A stretch of DNA of 64,000 bases from Eutrigla gurnardus (Eukaryota; Chordata; Actinopteri; Perciformes; Triglidae). Position numbers and translations under genes: made by a program. The stretch is from contig OY741284.1 in NCBI GenBank assembly GCA_963514095.1, positions 3,912,501 through 3,976,500 on the forward strand, written 5' to 3'. Shown piece by piece: positions 58,001 through 64,000 of the stretch. How positions within the stretch are numbered: the stretch's first letter is position 1; every line of letters begins with the position of its first letter. The notes beneath the pieces are model-generated. The model was not told the DNA's origin. It searched no databases and saw nothing but the letters and a program-made list of their open reading frames with translations.

Positions 58001-59443
58001 AGCTGCATGCACCCTGGAATTCATCCAAAGGTAACTAGATGCTTGTAGTACTTGTTAAGTTTGCTATCATGACTACTGGACAAGACATTATTTTGACTTG
58101 CCAGCACTAACAGACAGTGGACTCCTCTTAAACCAGGGACATGCTCAGTGGTGTAGTATACATCAGTTTATGGCTTATACTGTACCCTCCTCTTTTTATA
58201 TCAGGTAACAGGTTACCACCCATCAGCCAAAAAGCCTTTAAAATCATATCTTCTTTCTTCTAAGTGATCTACCCAGTGGTATACCCACCAACACAGACAC
58301 CACAACACCACTGGACATGCTGTGTTATAATAGAGTGTATATGGCACTTGTTTCATGGTATGAAACAAATGTTCAACATGTCTAAGTCCAGTTTTGTCCA
58401 TTTCTGATCTAAATCTTTTAACCATGTATTTCTTTCAGTTACTGGTAATTACTGTTGCATATTGAAATAACTAGAGCTTTTTTTAATCCATCAAATGTAA
58501 TACAAACCAAATCCCTGTCTCCACCCAGTCACAATAATGTTAAGTTATTAAGTTATTAACGTACAGTCTTGTGGCAAGAAATACAAACTACCCTTTTAAC
58601 CGTTATGACCCTACATAATGTGGTCATTGCATTGCAGAGCTATTTTCTATTTTAGCTTGCCTAAGTGCCTGTGTAACAGTTGTCTGCGTTGTGTTGTTGA
58701 TTTGCAAGAAGGACCGACACTCTCGTAGCTTCAGGACCGAACTTGTCAGCTCACGGTCAAGCACAGCACTCGTTCGGCACAGCTTCATGGAGGAAAATTA
58801 GCAAGTTAGCTTAGCCTCAAGCTAAGGTCGCTAGTTATAAACATTAAACAAAATAAACCCTCTGTAACACATTTAGTTACATGTAAAACTGTCGCCAGCT
58901 TCCTGAACATAATATCATGATAACTGCATTATTACATTACATTGTTTACACAGTTTCAGTAGGCTATAACGCTGTGCTTCGTGTAGCAAACCTACCATGG
59001 GCTCAATCCTCGCATACTGGCACTGTGTTTACGTCACAGCCCATATTTATGTGCTGAGGAGAGCCCTGCTAACCAGTGAGCGTCCGTGATACATGAATAA
59101 AGTTGTATGTGATTGGCTGTCACTGTGTAAGTGGAATCAACAGCAAAACTCTGTTACACCTGGACTACAAAAATCAAATGATAATGAAAAATAATAAACA
59201 GCATAGTTTTTGTTGCAGATTTGCCCATGGAACGTCAAACAATGGGCTTGTATTGTATGACCTGATTGATTCTGCTGGCTTGTCACAGTTTTTCATGAAG
59301 TTTTGTTATTTTCTTATTTTAGATGTTTCCTTGGAATCAACCCCAGCAGTGGCACGAAAACAGCAAAGCTGAAGAACACCATCAATCCTCATGTCTCCTC
59401 CCTGCTGAAGCGGCTGATGGACTACGAATGGCTTTCTGCTTAG
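55044..59443 (+). CDS. EnSpm second gene: SAMD3-like protein in five exons, 523 residues
   Basis: The exons are 55044-55263, 55379-56373, 56620-56689, 57865-58030 and 59323-59443, all with GT/AG borders and phases that join into one open frame. The start can be ATG 55044 (MYTN) or ATG 55056 (MATPEED). Residues about 15-70 look like a SAM-type helical bundle (LNKLESIGVESLSDLQF). The middle contains CLTVARKIVKQHPKSFADVM and GFGSLVTQLKTRVEHVN. The end reads FIQRCFLGINPSSGTK and closes with LMDYEWLSA. This is the pattern of fish proteins usually labelled sterile alpha motif domain-containing 3-like. No catalytic residues are known to me. It is likely a DNA-binding or assembly partner of the transposase, as TnpA is in plant Spm. 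A polyadenylation-like AATAAA lies at 59577 and another at about 59704. Confidence 0.75.
56955..57395 (-). mobile_element. LTR-like insertion in intron 3 of the second EnSpm gene
   Basis: On the minus strand it runs TGTCATGGGTTG...GAGCCGTTACA with AATAAAGCCTTTTGGAC as a polyadenylation-like signal near the 3' end and CTTCATATACTGG as a possible promoter element. AAAAGGT occurs close to both sides, but a clean duplication abutting the ends is not seen. It lies entirely within an intron, so both EnSpm frames stay intact. Confidence 0.6.
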
Positions 59444-59576
59444 GATCCAAAAGATAAGGACTGTTCTACATTGTTTGATGATGTTCCTGTTTAAAAGCAA
59501 TTTGTGGTTTTAAGAGCTGCAGAACAAACTGTCTTTGTCTGCCAAACACACTCAAGCTTGACAGCTTGTACTGATG

Positions 59577-59582
59577 AATAAA
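59577..59582 (+). terminator. Polyadenylation signal of the EnSpm genes
   Basis: AATAAA lies 134 bp after the stop of the second gene. A second TTAATAAAAG is at about 59700. Confidence 0.55.
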
Positions 59583-59829
59583 CCTACTGCTATAACTATA
59601 GGGATTGTGGCAATGGGCCAATGTGACAAAATGTATCCCTTTCACTGTTCTTCATGTTACTGTACATGCATCTTTTGCACATCTGTTAAAAAAAAAGTTT
59701 TAATAAAAGTATTTTATAGCAGCTCTGACACTGTGTTATTTGTATCATTCACAATCTGCATAATTTGCAAAGCAGCTAATGTAAAAACCAATATTAACTG
59801 TAAAAACATTTTACAACAACATATTGTAT

Positions 59830-60113
59830 TATTTATTTACAGGTATTTACTGGCAACTTTAGTTGCCAGGTAATTACTGTAATTTATTGGAATACAAGAA
59901 AAAGTTGTAAACTAGATTACATTGAATTGCTGTTTTCTAAAAAAAGAAAACAGTCAGTTACTGTAATTTATATACAGCAAAAATATGTAAAACAAATTAC
60001 AGTAATATGTTGTAATATATTTTTACAGTAATCAACTGCGATTTTACAATAATTAACTGGCAACTTTTTTGCCAGGTATTTACTGTAAATTCTACAGTCA
60101 ATTCCTTACAGTG
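59830..60113 (+). repeat. EnSpm right subterminal and terminal repeats
   Basis: It holds repeated TTTACTGTAA, ATTACAGTAA and ATTACTGTAA words, plus two copies of an ACTGGCAACTTT..TTGCCAGGTA hairpin (about 59847-59871 and 60057-60080), ending TTACAGTG. Confidence 0.75.
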
Positions 60114-60222
60114 TACACATGAGGAGAGGGAGCACAGGTGGAAACAATCAAGGAATCAGGAATGACATCAGACCAGGGAACACATGAGGAAGGGCAAGTG
60201 ACCTCACCAGCGTGACAATAAG

Positions 60223-61196
60223 TGCAGCAGAACGTCGACTTAAGTGTGCTGGTTGTTGGCATGGAAACCAATGACCAACCAAACGGTCATTTTCGTTGAT
60301 TGGTTGGAAAGTAAGTTAAGAATAGCGAAGGTCAGTTTTCTTTTAATCTCAATTTAAAGTTACAAAACTGATATCAATTAACTAGTGAAGGTTACAGTCA
60401 GGTTTCACCCAGACCCACATAGACCTTCAGTCAAACTCTCCAGGTCCACACAGGTTTGGATCTTTTTCTACCTTTGTAGGGTTGTTTCTTCTTCCTTGTC
60501 ACGTTTACTCAAGGTTTAAGATGTTTCACACAAATACAGACAGAAAAGAGGTCAGGTTGCTTCTTCGCAGATATCGATCGAACTCTTGATGTTCCAAAAA
60601 GGTCGGCTCGGTGTGTGTAGTTTGGCAGCGTAGACGCGGGTCCATTTACAGAGTGAGCATCATATGACAGTGAGATGAATGTGCATCGGTAGATACACTT
60701 ATCTGCCCTATAGACCACTTTTAGTGGATGCCACGTTCATATCACTGCAGTAGCGTGCACATCGTGGTGGCAGAAAAACAGCAGAGACTAACTGAAACGG
60801 ATCTTTGGAAATAAAAATGTCTGGTCGTGTTGTAGATGTCAGAATAGGAATGCAAAACGATTGCCTTCTTTTTAATAGGAGATGCCCTCTGAAGCAAAAC
60901 ACAGTCATTGAACAGACCGACTGGACTGATGACATCATCCTGAATTCTGGCCTCTGCGGCTCATTTCATATCAGTTTTCTCCAGTTTATCACACACGATA
61001 ATAAAGCAATGAAGTAGTTAATTACCATAAATAAGCATCATTCTCAGTGGGCTACTTTATCATGGTAAACACCACCGATCAACCTTAGCAACATTAGTGT
61101 GTTAGCAGAAGTAGCATGTCAACAGTTTAGCTAGCTGACGTTATAGGCTAACAGAATTCGAATCGCGATATACTTTTGGACTTTCTTCCAACAAAT
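60223..61196. other. Noncoding stretch, no gene recognised
   Basis: Short open frames only; no recognised repeat ends. Confidence 0.5.
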
Positions 61197-61262
61197 GTAC
61201 TTATTGTAAGTCACTTTGGATAAAAGTGTCTGTTAAATGCCCTAAATGTAATAAGCATTCAA
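61197..61262 (-). repeat. SINE-type conserved segment, copy 2
   Basis: Reverse orientation of the segment at 26722 (GTAAGTCACTTTGGATAAAA, TGTTAAATGCCCTAAATGTA). Confidence 0.6.
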
Positions 61263-61364
61263 TAATGAATGTGGCATACAGTAATATTATATCGGTGATC
61301 TATTATTTACTTGACACCATGACTGATCACAAACAAATAGACACATAATATCCAGACGGCAACC

Positions 61365-61700
61365 TCTGGTTCTGAAAAGTGAAGCCAACCCTGAAATGCC
61401 TTAAACTTGCATTCTCTCTGCTGGCCATTAGGGGGCGACTCCTCTCTGATTGGATAGAGGTCTATGACCCTACTTCTCTCTTGATTTATTATCTCAGTAA
61501 ACATTGTAAAGATACGTCCAACAGACCGGTAAGCAGGGGATGCTTTAGGGGCGGGGCTACCTTGTGATTAACGGGTCGTTACCATGCTACCAATGCAGTT
61601 AACTAGTAAGATGACTTTAACACTTAGCTGTAAATTTGACCTTGAATAATGAAAGTAACTTTGTTGGCAGCTTCACACCAGAATCCAGATGAATCCAGAC
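61365..61700 (+). repeat. Dispersed repeat family A, copy 8 (long form)
   Basis: CTGAAAAGTGAAGCCAA, CTGGCCATTAGGGGGCGAC and TTGATTTATTATCTCAGTAA are followed by GGGGATGCTTTAGGGGCGGG and CACACCAGAATCCAGATGAA, as in copy 7. Confidence 0.8.
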
Positions 61701-61767
61701 CCCGTAAGGTTGCTGCTTGAGTTGCCCTTGTCACTGAAGAATTGTCTTTTTAAATGTAAGGCACATC

Positions 61768-62576
61768 CAGGAGCGCCAGCAGCAGCAGGGGGGGGGGGGG
61801 GTCCTCCCCCAGAAATGAATTAAGTAGAGGCAATTTCCCACAATCTGGTGCATTCTAACATGTTTTAAAAATATGTCTCTTCCATATCTAATGTCTTTTT
61901 TTCCTAGAAATGAAAATGAGAATTAAATAGGCCTATCATTGTTATACTGACATTTTTATAATGCCTTTGCAATAGTAGTTATACAACTGATGTATAACAA
62001 CGATTTCTATTGATATTGGTGATTGGGTATTCTCTTACTGATAAAGTGGAACAGATTTGATCGTGAAGCAATGAAAAGAGCACTGGACAAATTAGACCCG
62101 TCATGAACTAATATTTTAAACAGCAAATGTGGGGGGGTCCAAACGACTATTTTAAAAGGAGGGGGGGGTTCCATATGGTGTTTCATAATCCTGTTGTTGG
62201 TGCGTTTCTGTTAATTAGCTGCTATTTTTTTGTGTGCAGAAGACACAAACGTTAATTGGTTACTAATTGTTATCGAAACAGTCAAACAAAATAAATGGGA
62301 CGATGGTCAGGATGATGGGTCTGCTAGTCTGCGGTCAGTAGTCCTACAGGAGTCCGCTACTGTACGTTGGGAGTTTGTTCTTCCTGGTTCACGTCAGCTC
62401 GAAGGATTGTAATATCAGAGGTTTCATTTACATTAACGCTTGAATCGGTGGCCGTGTGCGTATGTACGCGTGTGTGTTTGGTAATTAGACGCAGCCAGGA
62501 TGTCTAAAAAAAGAAAAGTGGACATAAGAGACTTCTTTAGAAGTCAAAGTGTAAGTTACTCAAAGAAATGCGTTAC
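61768..62576 (+). pseudogene. 5' fragment of a hAT-like element with the transposase N-terminus
   Basis: It begins CAGGAGCGCCAGCAGCAG, a hAT-type end, and continues through G-rich tracts (61790, 62130, 62160) to a start codon at 62500. The first residues MSKKRKVDIRDFFRSQSVSY match the usual opening of hAT/ZMYM-type transposases (basic run, then I-R-x-F-F). After about 25 codons the frame runs into unrelated LINE sequence, so the gene is truncated. Confidence 0.55.
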
Positions 62577-62705
62577 ACCCACCCTGCAACACCTTCACTG
62601 GCTCCCAATAAAGCAGCATATCCACTTCAAGATCCTCCTCATCATTTACAAAGCTCTCAATAGTCTGATCAATAAAATTTATTATTATTATTACTGTTGT
62701 TGTTA
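62577..62705 (+). pseudogene. LINE reverse-transcriptase C-terminal fragment
   Basis: The frame gives TPTLQHLHWLPIKQHIHFKI followed by LLIIYKALN, the conserved near-terminal motif of teleost L2/Rex-type LINE proteins. An ATT-rich tail follows. Confidence 0.65.
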
Positions 62706-62989
62706 TTATTACTATTGGATTAGAATTGGGTGACAATGTTTTGCTACATGCTTTTCCAAAAGACATATTGTGTTATTTTTATCAATCCACTCTATAAGCA
62801 TAGTAATTATAATATCTCCAATAAAATGGTTTAGATTTGTGCACTGTGGATTTCTGTTTGTAATGTATTGAGTTTCCATTTCATTATAATACTCAGATTT
62901 ATCATAAATAATTGAACACGCACATGTATTTTAAGTTCCGTCAAAGAGGTATGGAGATGGGATCCAAATTATTTGACACATCAGTATTT

Positions 62990-63140
62990 AAAAATGATTT
63001 GAAAGTAACGCAATAGTTACTTTCCAAAGTAACTAGTTACTTTTAGAATTTGTAATTCAGTAACTGCTTTAGTTACTTTCTGGGAGAAGTAACTAGTACT
63101 TTAACTAGTTACTTTTTTAGAGTAACTTGCCCAACACTGA
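62990..63140. repeat. Right-end fragment of the CAGTGTTGGG element family
   Basis: Repeated AAGTAACTAGTTACTTT words end in AACTTGCCCAACACTG, the same terminus as the element at 31616-32570. No left end is attached. Confidence 0.6.
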
Positions 63141-63383
63141 AAATAAGTGAAATAAAGCAGGGAAACATGGAAGAAAAATCAAAACATAAAAAAGAAGCAA
63201 AGGGAAACTTTCACCTAAAAACCCTCCTCTGGTTCTCGGTCCAAGTCGATGACATTCAGCAATATATTTTAATCGATTTTTGTCCAAAAGCCCCCGATAT
63301 TATTCATCGCCATGGAAACGGACACACCCTCATTTATGGGATGTTCCACTCCAAATGGACCAAGCAGCATCTCCAATGCCATG

Positions 63384-63385
<2 letters not shown>

Positions 63386-63436
<51 letters not shown>

Positions 63437-63542
63437 GACATTTTTCAGCTGTGGTGGATGAGTAAATTGTGTGTCCTCAGGCAGTGGACCATTTCACTCT
63501 CATCCTCACGTCCTAATGAGATTTAATGGTGGGTTGTCTATT

Positions 63543-63618
<76 letters not shown>
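63386..63618. repeat. (TG)n tract followed by (CA)n tract
   Basis: (TG)n at 63386-63434 and (CA)n at 63547-63618 lie 112 bp apart and are reverse complements of each other, so they could pair as a long stem. Confidence 0.95.
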
Positions 63619-63621
<3 letters not shown>

Positions 63622-64000
63622 GTTCATCCACCACAATCTAATAATAATTCTAACTTCCTGCCTTTATCCCAGTTGCACTTTGCCCATCTGACTCTTACAC
63701 TGCTGAAGTTATTCTGCCATTTCAAAATAAATCAGCAACCTGGTCTCATTCCCAAAGTTACAACAAAAGTGTCAGTCAGTTTTCCTTCGAGGGAACATAT
63801 TTTCTCCCTGTTTTCATTTGTTTCTGAGAAATCATATCGTAAGTCAGCGTATGGAGGAGGTCCAGGTAGACGGTCAATCATGGGACATTCACCCAGGAGA
63901 CCATTGTTTGTTACAGAAGTAACACTAAATTGAACGCAAAACATGATGTTTTACTCCAAACCAAGCCGTTTTGTTGACTAAACCTAAATGTAATTGGGGA
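63619..64000. other. Noncoding stretch, no gene recognised
   Basis: A short plus-strand frame running on from the CA tract has no recognisable content. Confidence 0.5.

Larger units (their letters stand above)
49586..60113 (+). mobile_element. Complete 10.5-kb EnSpm/CACTA transposon with two genes
   Basis: The element begins CACTGTAAC and ends TTACAGTG, with TA on both sides (49584-49585, 60114-60115) as a likely 2-bp duplication. TTACAGTA / TACTGTAA motifs are repeated in the first 250 bp and last 290 bp, as expected for subterminal transposase-binding sites. It holds three noncoding 5' exons, a transposase with an unbroken frame, and a second multi-exon gene, all on the plus strand. Inside it are a (CA)n tract (51511-51580), an LTR-like insertion in an intron (56955-57395) and possibly a short hAT-like piece (50088-50970). 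Intact ends and frames make it a candidate autonomous copy. Confidence 0.85.
48985..60217 (-). mobile_element. LTR-like element (minus orientation) interrupted by the EnSpm transposon
   Basis: The outer ends are TGTCAGACTTGG (48985) and CAGCGTGACA (60217), flanked by ATAAG (48980-48984 and 60218-60222), a 5-bp duplication. On the minus strand a polyadenylation-like AATAAAGCCTGTCATT lies near the 3' end. The interrupted element is about 700 bp once the EnSpm copy is taken out. A 16-bp tandem (CAAGGCTGTGAACAAGG) and a (GAAC)n tract are at 49455-49535. It looks like a solo LTR. Confidence 0.65.

Noticed and set aside
59103..59372. Separate gene in the last intron of the second EnSpm gene
   Set aside because: The frame overlaps the acceptor and last exon in a different frame; the spliced reading gives a conserved protein end.
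62500..62733. A single 77-codon protein
   Set aside because: It is a chance fusion of a hAT-like transposase N-terminus to a LINE fragment and an ATT tail.

Overview
The window looks like genomic DNA from a ray-finned fish, most likely a percomorph teleost. It has one recognisable host gene in split exons, no operons, long dinucleotide microsatellites, and a dense load of teleost-type mobile elements: hAT, EnSpm/CACTA, Harbinger-like, Gypsy and other LTR elements, LINE tails and tRNA-derived SINEs. The host gene is trhde (thyrotropin-releasing-hormone-degrading ectoenzyme, an M1 metallopeptidase), transcribed from the minus strand. Coding exon 1 is 4448-4942 and the start of exon 2 is 1-115, separated by a 4.3-kb intron. 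The rest of the gene lies to the left of the window. Everything to the right is 5' flank, starting with a CpG-rich stretch (about 6240-7430) and then about 56 kb with no other host exon that I could identify.

Region by region: 7.4-10.5 kb holds GA tracts, a hAT-type element with an LTR-like element inside it, and a SINE head next to telomere-like repeats. 11.67-14.54 kb is a giant fold-back element with two 1.4-kb, nearly identical inverted arms around an 84-bp loop. 15.3-19.0 kb holds two short hAT elements flanking a decayed Gypsy pol that is split by a solo LTR. 20.8-24.8 kb holds another hAT element and a Harbinger-like element. 31.2-32.9 kb is a 48-bp minisatellite split by a hAT-like insertion. 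39.6-44.8 kb is a gag-only LTR retroelement. Its 3' LTR is normal, but its 5' LTR is replaced by a perfect palindrome of the U5 end. 46-48 kb holds a LINE 3' fragment and an element with inverted ends and a coding remnant. 49.0-60.2 kb is an LTR-like element into which a complete 10.5-kb EnSpm/CACTA transposon has inserted. 61-64 kb holds repeat fragments, including the N-terminus of a hAT-like transposase.

The EnSpm element is the most complete system here. It has CACTG/CAGTG ends with subterminal TTACAGTA-type repeats, two duplicated noncoding 5' exons, a single uninterrupted 892-codon transposase with four C2H2 zinc fingers, and directly behind it a five-exon second gene of 523 codons. The second gene resembles vertebrate SAMD3-like proteins. 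Its first exon can be reached from a splice acceptor lying inside the last codons of the transposase, which suggests that one promoter makes both proteins by alternative splicing. The second standout is the palindromic 5' end of the gag-only retroelement, which reads as a reverse-transcription template switch at a stem-loop followed by integration through two U5-type ends. All assignments rest on reading the sequence and on recalled family features; no database search was run.
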